Made by a program: the position numbers and the translations under genes. Under the pieces are notes generated by a model. It was not told where the DNA came from. It did not search any database and saw only the letters and a list, made by a program, of their open reading frames with translations. Shown here piece after piece: positions 49,229 to 61,070 of a DNA stretch of 64,000 bases. This stretch comes from Scatophagus argus. Its lineage: Eukaryota > Chordata > Actinopteri > Scatophagidae. The first letter of the stretch is position 1. Every line of letters begins with the position of its first letter. Location of the stretch: the NCBI RefSeq assembly GCF_020382885.2, contig NC_058511.1:7898064-7962063 (forward strand), written 5' to 3'.

Positions 49229-52200
49229 ATGGCGGCCTACACGGCCCCTGCAGCTGTCAGACTCTCAATAAAACATTTGCTAAAAGACACTGTCCTGACC
49301 CCAAAGAGGATTTGTCGTCTCTCAGCCAGTTGCACTGGAAGGGGTAAGTGGCTTATCGTCGTGTTGTATTTAATGGCATTCAGGATATGTGATGTGACAA
49401 GTCCTCTGAGGAAACACGTTTGGTAACTTTGCTGGCTGCTTCTTTCACCCATAGCCTCTGGATTACACTTCACGTAACACTCTTCTCTTTCTAATGACGG
49501 TTTTATTGCACCTCATAAAATAAGGTTTTTCCTCCTGGAGGCGCTGGGTAACGATTAACTAAGATTACCTTTCCTGTAATGCTTCAAGGTTGTACTAGTT
49601 GGAGGACATGCAGTTCATCTGCACCATCCTGCTACCCTCAGTCTCCAGCAGCAGATATTTGTGCCTCTAGTGAAACTACTGGATTCTATGAACGCCTCGT
49701 TCAGTGTGGCTCCCTGAGGGAAGATGCTCAACAGAGAAGCGTCCTCCAGCATCTTTCTCAGCTTCAGTACACCCTGAAGAGCTACAGTAACCACATGTAC
49801 TTGAACCCACCGAGGGTAAACTCAAAAGACAACCACAGTCTGCTTCCAAAAGATAAAGACTCCGACATTGCATCAGCCAGAAACAAAGACGGTGGACCTG
49901 CAGCTAAGGTAAAGGTATGAAGGTCATAATGGAATAATTCATAAACTGATAATCAAATCTTCAACATATACTCACCAACTGAATACAGTGTGCTCATACC
50001 AGCAAACTGCACAAAAGTGCTTTGTTAAGATTTTTTTTCTCAAGGTTGTCATGAAATCCATGCATGATTCGTATGCAGCAATACTGTACTAAAAGATTTT
50101 GAGCTAAACAAAAAGTCTGTTACTGTGATTGTCCTTGTGATTTAGACTGTTTCTTATTGGTGGATTTTTGACATGCAACTAGTCTCCTAAGCTCTTCCTA
50201 ACTACCTGTTGTATTACTTCTGTCTGACTTGAGTTGAACAGTTTCGTGTTACTAACCCAAAACATACACTGTTCACTCAATCAACTCTCGCACCTTTCAC
50301 TGCTGGGTAGTAGAAATAATGGAAGACCTATGTTATATATATTACCATTACTATTGTTTGGGAGGTAGTTTGCTCATCAAAAAGCTGAAAAATTGACCTA
50401 TTTGAGTCTTTTTTTTTTTTTTTTTTTTTTTTGGTCAAGCTGCTACTTCCACTTCAAAAACTATGCTCAAGACTGCGGTGACATCTGAAATCATTCCCCC
50501 ATTCACTACAATCCATAGTCAGTTATAGATTAGCTTTTGGACACTTGTGGATCATCATCATTTCGTAATTAAAATGATTGAGGCGTAGTTTTGCTTAATA
50601 CCAGAGGGTTAGTGGTGTACATGTTGTAGACACAAGATAGAAAATGAGGATGAGTGATATTGGATGCTGTATAGAATTTAAATTGTAGCACAGATTTGTT
50701 TAAAGCTTTTTTACAGTGTGGCATCTGGATTCTCGTTCTGCCATAAACCCCCGCTGACATCTCACATATGGAGGGACTTCACAGAGTCCACTGCACTGTA
50801 CTCCAGTTGTATCACTGATGGTGGCCATGGGGCTCAGGTCAAGGGGAGGGGTCTGGGAAGTGTATTGTGCATGTGAGTTTTGGAACGGCATAATGTAGGG
50901 GGCTGTTGTTGTTTTTAGGTCAGGAGAGCTGACTGTCTAGTATTTGATGGTGGGAGGGTTTTTTTTTTTTTTTTTTTTTGGTTAGCTGGCACAGACACAT
51001 AGGGTTAGGCAGAGATTTTGGAAGGCAGCAGGGCAGACCTCCTGCTGGGCCCGTCCCGGCACCCCTCTCACTCTCTCACCGTCCCCATGCAGTAATGAGG
51101 GGATCCCTATTGTCTGGGCCATTCTTGTCCTTTTTGCTTTTGATTCGGGACTCTGACAAACACTTTGGTGTTAGGGTATCAACACCACAGCCCCCCCTCT
51201 CCTTTTGCACCTTATTTCTTGCTCTGTCTCTCACACACACATACACACTGACTGGAGTACTTGTGCAATTATTCTGGTTTGAATCAGGTCATACCACTGT
51301 CCTTTCGGTGTCTGTTCTCTCTGTGAAAGTGCCGCCATTGTCCTCACTAACTGACCAAGTCTGCGAAGAGAGTACACTTGACTTAATATTGACCCAATGT
51401 GGCGTGGTTTTGCGGATGGTCTGCTAACAATGGGCCATTGTTTCGAGGGAGCCATCCTCTTCAAGTCAAACCTGCACCATGGAGTCCTCCTGTACATTGC
51501 AGGTCTCCAGCAGGACACTTGGACCAGTTAAACCAAACGGAGACTCCCACAATCACTCCATTTACCTTGTTAGTGACTTCCCTGGCTGTCGGTAAACTTG
51601 TTCAGATGCAGTCTTCCTGAAGTCATTTCAAAGTCGAAATTGCCACGTCCTGCATGTGAACTTTCCACCCATGTGCCAGTCTCTGTCCTCCACCAGCAGG
51701 TGAGACAAGGCCACAGAGCTCAAATAGACAGAGTGGCTGAGGGACAGCCTTGTCCTTCTCCACTCTGCCGTGGCAGAATGGCTTCCAGCCACCACTGACA
51801 ATTACCCCACAATGCCAGAGGGCAGCTTGGGAAGTCAGAGAGAAGTCACACAGTGTTATGCCAAAGCAGACAGGAAAAGCTTGTTGCTCTTCCAGTATTT
51901 CACTCCAGCACAGGACAGGCAGGGATGGAGGGATGGAGGGGGTAGAGGGGTGGAGCGTGGAGAGAGGGCAGAGAGAGAGGATGAGTACAAGTTTGTTTTT
52001 TTCATTTAGTTCTCAATTGGCCATTGTCTGCATTTACCAGAGTCAAGTGCTCCTTGTGCAGTGGACACCAAGTGCAGGGGACACTGAGTCCCGTCTCCTT
52101 GAAATAGTTGCTAAATTAAATTTTAAGAGGACAAACCTTTCTGTTTAGCGCTGAGTTAATTCCAAACCTATTTGCCGTTGCCCAATTACAGAGATGGACA

Positions 52201-55200
52201 ATCCTCACCCACACTGTTGTTAAACCACAATAAAGCATCTATCATCTGTCCTCTTAAATGACGTATGGAACAAGCTTTCATTACATGTCATGATTAAACT
52301 GATGACATACGTGGTTACATGGCTTGGGCTCTTCTTTTTTCTTTTTTTTTAACAGATATTTGGCTTTACTCGATATTCTCAGCTTGGTCACACAGAAGAC
52401 GATTTTTTTCTGAAGCAAAGACCTTTTGATGATAGGAGGCAGGCAGCACAATGACTTCCAGCAGCACCTCAATGCAACAGTACCGTATCACAATTAGCAG
52501 CGCTAAACAGGCTGCACAGACAAGTCCACTCCATCTCGTATGGAGCCTCATCCAGTCCTCTCCGTTTTGTCTGACAAATCCCCCCATTGTTCCTCTGATG
52601 ATGCTTTTCTTTCGTGGGAACCCTGGCTTGTCTTGTTGATTAGATCCCCTTTGTCTTCCTCCCCTGCAGTGGGCTAGTCTGGAGAATGTGAAACCTCACA
52701 CTGTAGTGGTGGCTTAATGCCTCAGCATACTTTGTTTATTAAACGATGATTCAGTCTTATATGGTAATGAATATAACGAAGTTTATTTAGGTCAACAGCT
52801 ATAGTGTTTTGTGATTTTTAAAAAGGAATTCATCTATGCTTTAATTTTCAATAACCCTGTTTAGTTATGGTTAACTGTAGGCGCTGTTGCTTATGATTAA
52901 ATGCAGCTCTTAAACTGTTTATTATAAAGCAAATATAACAGAGTAATTTCCTAATTTTTCCTCCTTTACTGCTAAAGGAGGAAGCCAATCCACCACCTCC
53001 CCCCAAAGGTTTCTATATCTATGGAGACGTTGGTAAGATCACAGATAGAATTTCTTTTTATAAAATAAACAAGCAATACTGTGATTTTTCCTGCTGTGCT
53101 AAATCTCCACAAGATGCCTGAGATCAGGACAGAAAAGTTAGAATAATTGCTTTTTCTTTAATCCCTCTCTCTCTCTGTCAGGCACAGGGAAGACCATGCT
53201 CATGGATATGTTTTACTCTCGTGTGGAAAACCCTTGTAAAAAGAGAGTCCACTTCAATGGCTTCATGTTGGACATCCACCAAAGTTAGTATTATCCTCCC
53301 ACTCTGCTGCTGAAAGTTGGCTTGCATGACTTCATGGAAGTTTTCTGACTCTTAATGCGCTGGAGATCCTATATTTATCTCTCTGTTTGTCCTGAAGCCC
53401 TCCTGCTAATTGTCTACCATTATGCATACAGGTGAAATTACCGCTTTATTCATTATTGTCATTGGGCCTGGGTTTGCCGATGCAGGTGTGTTTTAAGATG
53501 TGCCTGACGTTTGTGTACTGCTTAAAGGGATCCATCGGAGGAAACAAAGCCTGCCAAAACGAAGGCTAGGGAAAATGTTCACCTATGACCCCATATCACC
53601 GGTTGCCATGGAGATCAGCAATGAAACCTGCCTCCTGTGTTTTGACGAGTTTCAGGTGAGCGAGTGTGTTACCGGCAGCGTGTGTGTGTGTGTGTGTTTG
53701 TCTGTTCTTGAAACCTGCTTGGACATTAGCTACATGTGGAAAACTAGACATTAAGAATTCTCAGTGTGTTTTGGTTTTCCATACATCAACTGCATAAATT
53801 TGCATAAACAGCAGTACTTTGACTCTAGTGCTGAATAATAGGTGATACTTGTACTGCTAATACAACTTTATATGATGATGGCATGCTGAAATTTTTTGAA
53901 AAATTTTTTTTGGCTGGGAGGTTTAAAGAAACTACCTATAAAGTCTTTCAAACCAGATTTTGAAAGATTTTATGGGTAGTTACTGAATTTTAAGTAGCCT
54001 GAATTTGTGTTTTGGGGCATATAATGTACACAGTGTAAATATTATCTGTTTTTTAAGGCAATTTAAAGCTTCAAACAAGTTTTCAAAGAGAAAAAAAACA
54101 GTAACCAAGATGCTGTGCATTTCTCATATTTAAAATTAATATATCAAATGAAGAAGGAAAAAGTATTCTACAACAGTCAGTCTGACCTACAAGCAGTCTA
54201 CTGATACAAGAAGTGGAAGAGGTGGTCGTGTTTCTGTTTCAGTAAATGCTGTTATTTTTTGTGCAATATTCTGACATGTGCCGCAACTACTGGTACATTA
54301 AGATAAGATAAACCTTTATTGTTCTTTAATAAAGGTTAATAGCAAGCCAGCAGCAGAAATGTTACATATTAAAGTCAAGGTCAGTAGAAAAGCACAGGAC
54401 ATGAGATGTTAAACATTTACTCACAGATCTTGAAATTTCAAAAGAAGGACACATTTGACTCTTTTTGTTTGCCCCTCTTGTGGATTACGGTACCTGCTTT
54501 ATGCTTTTCAATGCCTCACTAGAAACAGTTGTGTTAAATGTTGTAATGTGAGTTAAATCTGTGATCACTGTTAATGTTCAGTCACAGTGGGTGTTTTTTC
54601 TGACTGGATAACTGGATGTTTCTGGTCTTGATATTCCCACAAAACAGGACTGGGGACACCTAGTGGCCTTTATAAAATATAGCAGTCTTGTAAATTGACT
54701 GCCAGCAGCAATGAAACATGTCCTCTCCTTAGTATGTATTAAAGTAGTAATTTACTAATCAAGTAATAGTAAATACATGTGTACTCTCATGCATATCCAA
54801 CTATAATGTTTCGTCATTGCTTATCATTTTGACATCACCTTGAAACTGGAGCAGTCAGCGATTTGTTCCTGTTGTTTGTTTATGCACTCACACGCTTAGT
54901 TTGTTCCCAAACCATCACAACCCGGTAATGCATGGTTTTTGCACAGTGGATTTACACAACTAAAAGGCACCTTCAGCCATTACTGCTGCAGAACCTCTCA
55001 TTATTTTACCCTTTGGTGTCAAAGGAGAGAGCCACTACTGAAGCTCTCTGTATTCTCTGTAAGGTAGTTAGTCATTCACTGCAGCAGCGAAAGACGTGTG
55101 CTTCTGTCTTTGTCATTAGCCAGCCAAACACATCTGTTAGGCGCACAATGTTGTTCTTCTTACTGATATCATTACAGTTAATGCCAGCGGGTCAAAGGTC

Positions 55201-55456
55201 ACAGAAGGTGCGTTTGCTCCCTCTAATCACTCTCAATGCATCCGTGAGGATCAAGAGCTGCTCCTTTCATCCGCCCGTCTTTCACATTTTAAACTGCGGC
55301 ACTGTTTGTGCATTCTCATTGATTTGTTTTGTTTGCTGTCGCCAGCTTTGCTGTTTTCACTTGTCGACTGTTGCTACCGGTGAATGGAGGGGAAACAAGC
55401 AGCCATGTGCGCGTTGTTTGTGATGCATAAACAAGAGGTTGTGAGAGTTGGGGATG

Positions 55457-55491
<35 letters not shown>

Positions 55492-57375
55492 GTGGGGGGG
55501 GGGGTGTTATATACCAATCAGCATCTTCCTCCACTCAGCCATGCAAATGAGGCTCTGGGTATCAGTCGCACTCTCCTGCTTCCTTAAGTGAGTGGAGCTA
55601 GAAAGCGACTGGCGGCGGCGGGTCAGATGGATCTTATCCTCTTAAATGCTAATGACATTTCTCCATTCTCTTCATTAGCGCCGTGCCATTATCAGTAATT
55701 TGTAGCCCCCCTCCCTCCTTTTACAGCCCCCACCCGGTTCCCCTAATGAATACTCGCCATTGAGAGGTCTGAGATGGAAAGATGGGAAGAGATCGAGAAA
55801 GGAAGAAGAAGAAGAGTGAGAAGAAAACGCTTGAGCGTCATTGTCTCAGGGCCTCAGTCACTGTGCAGCCTCTGTGAAATTGCTCATAGGTTGTGTACAT
55901 AAAGAGGTGTAACATCAAAAGAGGTCTAATTTGGCACCCGTGTGCCTTGCTGTAAACTGACAGCCGCTTGAGTAATTGGATGCTCATTTAAATATCGGCA
56001 TTGGCTGACTGAGATTGCACCATTATTTTTGTGTTCACAAGTGCTACATCAGTCCCCCTCCACCTTTCTCATTCTGTGGGTACCCATTCTCTTTCCCTCT
56101 CCCCCTACTCATTCAGCAATCAATATTGCCCCTCATACTATGCCCATGTTGAGGGCACATGAATAAACAAATCCAGGTTGTATAAAAGGTCATTTTTAAA
56201 TGATTCTTTTGAAATGAAAATAAAATCCTGCGGTCGGAGGAAATGGGGCCCCTTTCAGAGAGACACAGAGCCTTGGCTTTCTGCTGATTCTCATTACGCA
56301 CACACACACAATCATGCACACACACACACACACTAATTTGATGCCCCTAGCCACCTCTCCTTAGCGAAATCAAGGCTTTAACACAAATGTTAATCAAGTA
56401 TTGGCAAGGGCAGTGAGGCTAATATGCAAAAGCAGAAGACTCTCCAGAGTATGAAAGGAGGCATATGCTGTGGGTATGGCCATCAGAAGTGTCTGTTATA
56501 GACAGGAAAGTAGGTAAGAGGGGGTAAGAGGAGAGGGCGGGACAGAAGTCTTTCTTTTATTCAAGACATCCTAGTTGTCAAGGAGGTTTCATGTCTTTCC
56601 TTTAAGATAATAACAAAGTAGCTTGAAATTTATCTTTCAGATGACTTAAATGTGGATGATGTACTGGGATATAATGTTTAACTTTGTGAGGGGAGATCTT
56701 TTTAGTTGTAATATTGGAAGAAGACTTTTACTTATTGAATGGAACTAACTGACTGACGACTGAGCAACAGCAGAAGCCTTAAATAATTCAGCTTCTCTGA
56801 CAACTCGCTGGTGTCAGTCATTGCGTTTAATCAGGCATGTTACATACGTGATGCTTTGACTACTGTGCATCACACGGTTACATGATGTTTCCCTTCGTGA
56901 TTGTTCAAAAGAACAACAGAGATGAAAGAGAGAGAGATGAGAGAATAAGAACAAAAGTGAGAGCACTGGATTACTAATGGAAAGGTCAGAGCTCTTCACA
57001 AACGTCCTTGCTTCAGCGTTGTCATTGACCTTTGTGTATTGTGGATTCATGGAAATCATGCAGATGAAAACGTCAGCAAACAGTTGAATTTGATTCATGT
57101 ATTGCAGCCCTGTAGCCTTGTGTCTAGATCATGCAGTGCACCTTTATGTGCCTTTATATGGCCATCTTGGATAGAAGCTTTTGTCTGCAGTCGTGACCCC
57201 AGTCTGGATTCACATTGCTGTGTTTCATTATTCTTTTCTTCCTCTTGTTTTCTCGCTTGCTCTCAGTAATTCTCACGCCAGCTCCGTTGATTAGCTCAGG
57301 ACTGCTGCCTTGCCTCAGCTGCTTCTCTTCAGCAGAAAGCTGCTTCGTGACCATTTGCAGTCAGTTCAAGTGGTT

Positions 57376-57410
<35 letters not shown>

Positions 57411-60401
57411 ACGGAGTGTGAATGGCCATGACCAGGGACAAAGGATTGAATGAGCACACCTGAATGACACTAATCAACATGGAGTGTTGACGGCACAGTT
57501 TGACCTCAGACGCACACACGTGGTGTGGCAAGAAAAGGTAAATTATACAGTGCATGAGTGTCTCTCTTCTTCTCTGATTCTGTTCTGTCAGGTGACCGAC
57601 GTTGCTGATGCCATGATCCTGAAGCAGCTGTTCGATACGCTGTTCAAGACCGGAGTGGTGGTGGTGGCCACCTCCAACAGACCCCCTGATGGTATGATGA
57701 CCAGTGTATGACATAAGTGGTCTACTTCTTCATGCATTATGTTTTTTTTAAGATATTGCTTAGTGATCATATTACTGTTGCATGGTTTAGTTTGCAAGCT
57801 TGCAGCTGCTGGTAATACCGATCCATTGTTCTAGTTACAAATGAACTCAAGTGACATCATAACTAATAAATAGTAAAAGTAAAGGAGAATCTTATTCAGA
57901 TCTACATAAATTGCAGGAATATGTCACAATTGTACATAACCGTAGAGACATTTGAATAGTTAAATCACAACATCGATGCATCCATTTTCTATACCGCTTT
58001 ATCCGTCAGGGTCATGGGGGAGCTGGAGCCTATCCCAGCTGACTACAGGCGAGAGGCGGGTTACACCCTGGACTGGTCGCCAGTCAATCGCAGGGCTGAC
58101 ACACAAAGACAGACAACCACGCACTCACACCTAGGGGCAATTTAGAGTAGCCAATTAACCTAATGTGCATGTTTTTGGTATTGTGGGAGAAAGCCGGAGT
58201 ACCCGGAGAAAACTAAATCACAACATTTATCTTAAAATTATTTTTCTTTTTGTATAAATTACAAAGTCCTTTCAAACCTACCCCAACACTTATACTGTCC
58301 TAACCGCTGTCTGAACCTCTGAATTTTCGTTTAACCATCCAGCAGCAGCAGAAAGTTTCTCCGCAAAGTTTCTCAGTTACTTTACATACATTGAAACTTT
58401 CATCACAAAATGGTCAGCTCTAGCAAGGATCAACAGAGGACAGGATAACACCTTAAAAGCAATTAAATGGTGGAAAAAGCGAGAACATTTGGTACATCAT
58501 TCGCCGACAGGATACAGCCTTTAAGCAGGCTTTGATGTTGCATTTACTGCCAGTGGAGCATGGTTGGAGAAGGAATGAGCAAGGCGGCGATAAAGGTAGA
58601 GATAAATGCGTGATGTACTATCTGACGTCTTTCTTTCCCCGGGGAAGATGTTGATGTCTCAAAGTCTCGAGTGGGTACGAAGTGGATGGCTGTCGTAGAC
58701 AAAGACGCGGATCTCATAGGCGGATCTCTGATATTTACTAGCTATTAAGAACAAAGCGCCAAACCATGCAAACTTGATAGAGAGCCTACTTGGTATTAAT
58801 TACATGGTTAATGGAACACTGAAAGCCATAAGAGACAACTGGACATGAAAGGCATATATTTTACATCTTTATTGATGTGGAGATGCTGCTATGAAAAAGC
58901 CCTAGATGTGTTTGGAGGGGGAGTTTAGAGATAGGCTAAAGTAACGTTTTGTTGTCCTTATGCGCTGATGGAGTTTAATGAGACTGAGGAGGTTTATGGG
59001 GATGAATTGTGTCTTTTTGGAGTAGACACCCCCTGTGCACCAGATCTCAAAGGCAGTTTACATTAATTGCTGAACATCTGTGTGTGCTTATTTTGACTAA
59101 CCTAAGTCGCTCCAGTAATAGGTTTTCTTGATGGTGGCGCTAATTATATCTACACATTGCAATCAGCAGCACCAGAGTAATTGCAAATGGTCTTAGAAAA
59201 TGAATGAATTGCTGACTCTTGATGTGCTACACTTTACAAATCATACATGACACCCTTTACTGTCTTGAAGGAGCAGTTTCATGTTTTAGGAAATTATTTA
59301 CCTTCTTGCTAAAAGTGAGGTTAGCAGATTAATATCACTCTCATATCGGAACAGTAAATAGGTAAATATACTGTTATCAGCCAGTTAGCTTTAGTTTAGG
59401 ACTGGAAGCAGGGAAGCTGCTGGAATAGCCTTTCAGTAAGGTAACAAAGCAGCCAGATCTCACCTCTTAACTTACTATATTCCTATTGTCTATTCTGTAC
59501 AAAGCCAAAGTGTAAAAACAACAAAACATGGTTTTATAGAAGATGAAACGGCTGACTGTTCCCAGGAATTGACTCTTCCTGGCCAAAAAATAGTCCAGTA
59601 TACAGCGTCCTGTAAAACCACAGCATTTTGTTTTTACACTTCGGCTTTTGTGCAGATTAAACACGCAAAATATATCCTGGTAATTACTGGCAGGCTTTGT
59701 ATAAGCTAAGCTAACTGCCTCCAACTTCTGAGTGGTGTCCATCTCCTTCTCCTCAAGGAAGCAAATAAGGGCATGAGCCAAAATATTGAACCATTTCTTT
59801 AACCTTGGTAGTAGTCATCTCCCATACACACAGTCCGTTACAGTATAGGAGTTATCAAGAGAGTGTTATTTGTGTGTCAGGTCCTACTGTAGGGAGCTTA
59901 AGCCCAAACATCAACACCAACCACTTGTTTGCAGCTGGAGAGAGTTTAAGGCTCATGTGTGTCTGTGCGTCTTTGTCCGTGTTTGTGTGTGCATCCCTAT
60001 CTGTTTTATCTGTCTATCAGGGATGCTACTTCAGATGTAATTTGTTCCAGCCGAGCTAATTGAAACCTCTATTCAGCGAGCTGCTGTGGACATTGTCCGT
60101 GCTGAAAAGGCGACAGTCCTTTCTCCCACCACCATTGTTTGGGAATGTAATGAATTTTATGTTGCTGCCGCTGCCGGTAGAGAAATCCATTTTTCTCTCC
60201 TGGTCCCAGTCCTTTTGTCGTGCCTCCCCACCCATCCTTCAGTTCATCAATAGCCACTTTATCTGCCAATCTGCGGCGGGGGAATGACATTATTAGGAGG
60301 CTAAACAGCAGCTCTAATACAGGCCCTCCCCTCCTCTTTCAGATCTGTACAAAAACGGACTTCAGAGGGACACCTTCCTGCCTTTCATCGACATGCTGAA
60401 G
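49229..60401 (+). CDS. AFG1L: AFG1-like mitochondrial ATPase (LACE1), 5' part
   Basis: Seven exons are inside the window: 49229-49343, 49589-49908, 52978-53032, 53182-53283, 53528-53655, 57592-57691 and 60343-60401; 879 bases, 293 codons, of a protein near 480 aa in human. The last exons are beyond the right edge. The start has A at -3 and G at +4. Residues 1-35 are basic and suit a mitochondrial import signal. The ATPase core follows: Walker A GDVGTGKT (161-168), [12 protein letters not shown] (185-196), KQSLPKR (203-209), Walker B LLCFDEFQ (233-240), sensor-type [11 protein letters not shown] (262-272) and DLYKNGLQR (274-282). AFG1 family members help clear or move mitochondrial proteins, including complex IV subunits and p53, by family knowledge. 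Residues 114-145 form a polar segment longer than I recall in human. Exon 2 has tandem in-frame donors, exon 3 a NAGNAG acceptor. Confidence 0.96.
49909..52977 (+). other. AFG1L intron 2
   Basis: About 3 kb without extra exons. It holds two poly(T) runs (50408-50432, 50958-50980) and a non-repetitive block from about 52000 to 52700. Open frames at 50978-51427 and 51750-52148 have no protein features. Confidence 0.5.
52000..52700. promoter_or_regulatory. Candidate conserved block in AFG1L intron 2
   Basis: Unique text without satellites apart from a short T tract near 52340. It includes ggccattgtctgcattta, gttgcccaattacagagatg and acaattagcagcgctaaaca. It could be an intronic enhancer for AFG1L or a neighbour, by inference. 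Confidence 0.3.
53931..53980. other. Short perfect-stem hairpin in AFG1L intron 5
   Basis: Arms 53931-53952 and 53959-53980 pair over 22 positions, 20 Watson-Crick and 2 G-U, around a 6-base loop. The loop is short for a classical microRNA precursor, and pairing weakens outside the arms. It may be a decayed MITE. Confidence 0.4.
55457..55512. repeat. (GT)n(GA)n and G-run compound satellite
   Basis: GT units, then GA units, then a nearly pure G run of about 12 bases. Confidence 0.9.
55560..56070. promoter_or_regulatory. Candidate conserved block in AFG1L intron 5
   Basis: Unique text with several homeodomain cores (aaatgctaatgacatttc, tcttcattagcgccgtgc, cccctaatgaatactcgcc) and a later segment gagtaattggatgctcattt. 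It is among the most enhancer-like stretches in the right half of the window. Confidence 0.35.
57379..57409. repeat. (GT)n microsatellite
   Basis: About 15 GT units, 180 bases upstream of AFG1L exon 6. Confidence 0.92.
57972..58215 (+). mobile_element. Widespread teleost repeat ('gagcctatcccagctgacta' type)
   Basis: Contains ccattttctataccgcttta, ggagcctatcccagctgact, ccctggactggtcgccagtc, aatcgcagggctgacacaca, gtagccaattaacctaatgt and gagtacccggagaaaac in the expected order. This is one of the most frequent interspersed repeats in teleosts. It is a partial copy with no ORF and lies in AFG1L intron 6. Confidence 0.85.
58480..58820. promoter_or_regulatory. Candidate conserved block in AFG1L intron 6
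   Basis: Unique sequence with CpG pairs, a perfect TTCCCCGGGGAA palindrome at 58635-58646, and ggtattaattacatggttaa at the right end. It lies between two repeat copies. Function is inferred. Confidence 0.28.
59262..59780 (+). repeat. Teleost MITE-like repeat with internal dyad
   Basis: Runs from cttgaaggagcagtttcatg through aatatcactctcatatcgga, tttaggactggaagcaggga and tacaaagccaaagtgtaaaa. This is the pattern of a common fish repeat (typical copies read agactggaaacaggg and ccgaagtgtaaaaac). The part from 59495 on is an inverted repeat: caaagccaaagtgtaaaaac pairs with tgtttttacacttcggcttt at about 59631. The 104-codon minus-strand frame over it is a by-product. Confidence 0.65.
60040..60342. 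promoter_or_regulatory. Candidate conserved block abutting AFG1L exon 7
   Basis: Unique sequence with ccgagctaattgaaacctc, ccattgtttgggaatgtaa and gacattattaggaggctaaa directly before the exon 7 acceptor at 60342. It could be an enhancer or a splicing-related element; not shown. Confidence 0.28.
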
Positions 60402-60628
60402 GTAGAGACAAAGTCATCCCTCTCTCTTGTCCTGTTAATTTATTCATGTGTTTATCGCACACAAACACACACACACACACACGAACACCCACACTTGCAT
60501 GTGCGTCTCTGTCTCTCTATGTCTGTCTTTTTGCACATTGCTCTTTAGCGGTTTGATGTTTTCTGCTTCCTGGATGCCTCGCACAGTGTCACAAAGCTGT
60601 CTTTGATCATACCAGGGCACGGTGAAAA

Positions 60629-60651
60629 GAGAGAGAGAGAGAGAGAGAGAA
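60629..60651. repeat. (GA)n microsatellite
   Basis: About 11 GA units. Confidence 0.9.
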
Positions 60652-60977
60652 AGGTAGGGTAGATAGAAGAGAGTACAGGTAATGTGAATGAGAGATGGAC
60701 GGACAAGCTGAGTGACTGACCCAGACTGCTTGCATTTCAAAAGTGGCGGGGGTGGGGGGTTGTGAGTGGTTGGCAGGGGAGAGGGGCGACGTGGTGGTTA
60801 GCATTTCCAGCAAAAAATCTGCTTTGCAATTTAAGCAGGTAGCACCATTATCCTGCCTGCATCTCAGATGATCATTGATGTGTTTGGAGTGATCATGATC
60901 ATAAATAATTGCATAATAATTTGTTGTCATGCATTTTGCAACAGATGAGGGCAGCATTCTTGCACCTTTTATTGGTA

Positions 60978-61070
60978 TTTACGACCCCGGTTACAAAAAA
61001 AAGTTGGGACGACAGCAGAATGCAGTCACCTGTAAATGAGCTGTGTTTAATGGTCTTATGAAGTGTTCGC
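60978..61070 (+). repeat. Possible fragment of the 'caaaaaaaagttgggacg' teleost element
   Basis: ggttacaaaaaaaagttggg followed by cagaatgcagtcacctgtaa resembles the terminal part of a frequent fish DNA element (its usual end reads ccaaaaaagttgggacgc). The copy is short and diverged. Confidence 0.45.

Larger units (their letters stand above)
53656..57591 (+). other. AFG1L intron 5
   Basis: About 3.9 kb. It holds a 22-bp hairpin at 53931-53980, a reversed repeat tail at 54298-54330 (aagataagataaacctttat), a (GT)n(GA)n G-run tract at 55457-55512, a unique block at 55560-56070 and a (GT)n run at 57379-57409. The 163-codon open frame at 54932-55423 shows no recognisable protein. Confidence 0.5.

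Noticed and set aside
50978..51427. 149-codon frame in AFG1L intron 2
   Set aside because: Lies between AFG1L exons, lacks splice sites and motifs, and continues from a poly(T) tract.
54932..55423. 163-codon open frame on the plus strand in AFG1L intron 5
   Set aside because: No domain, low-complexity composition rich in Leu/Ser/Cys, no splice links, and no recognised homologue. Chance frames of this length occur in introns.
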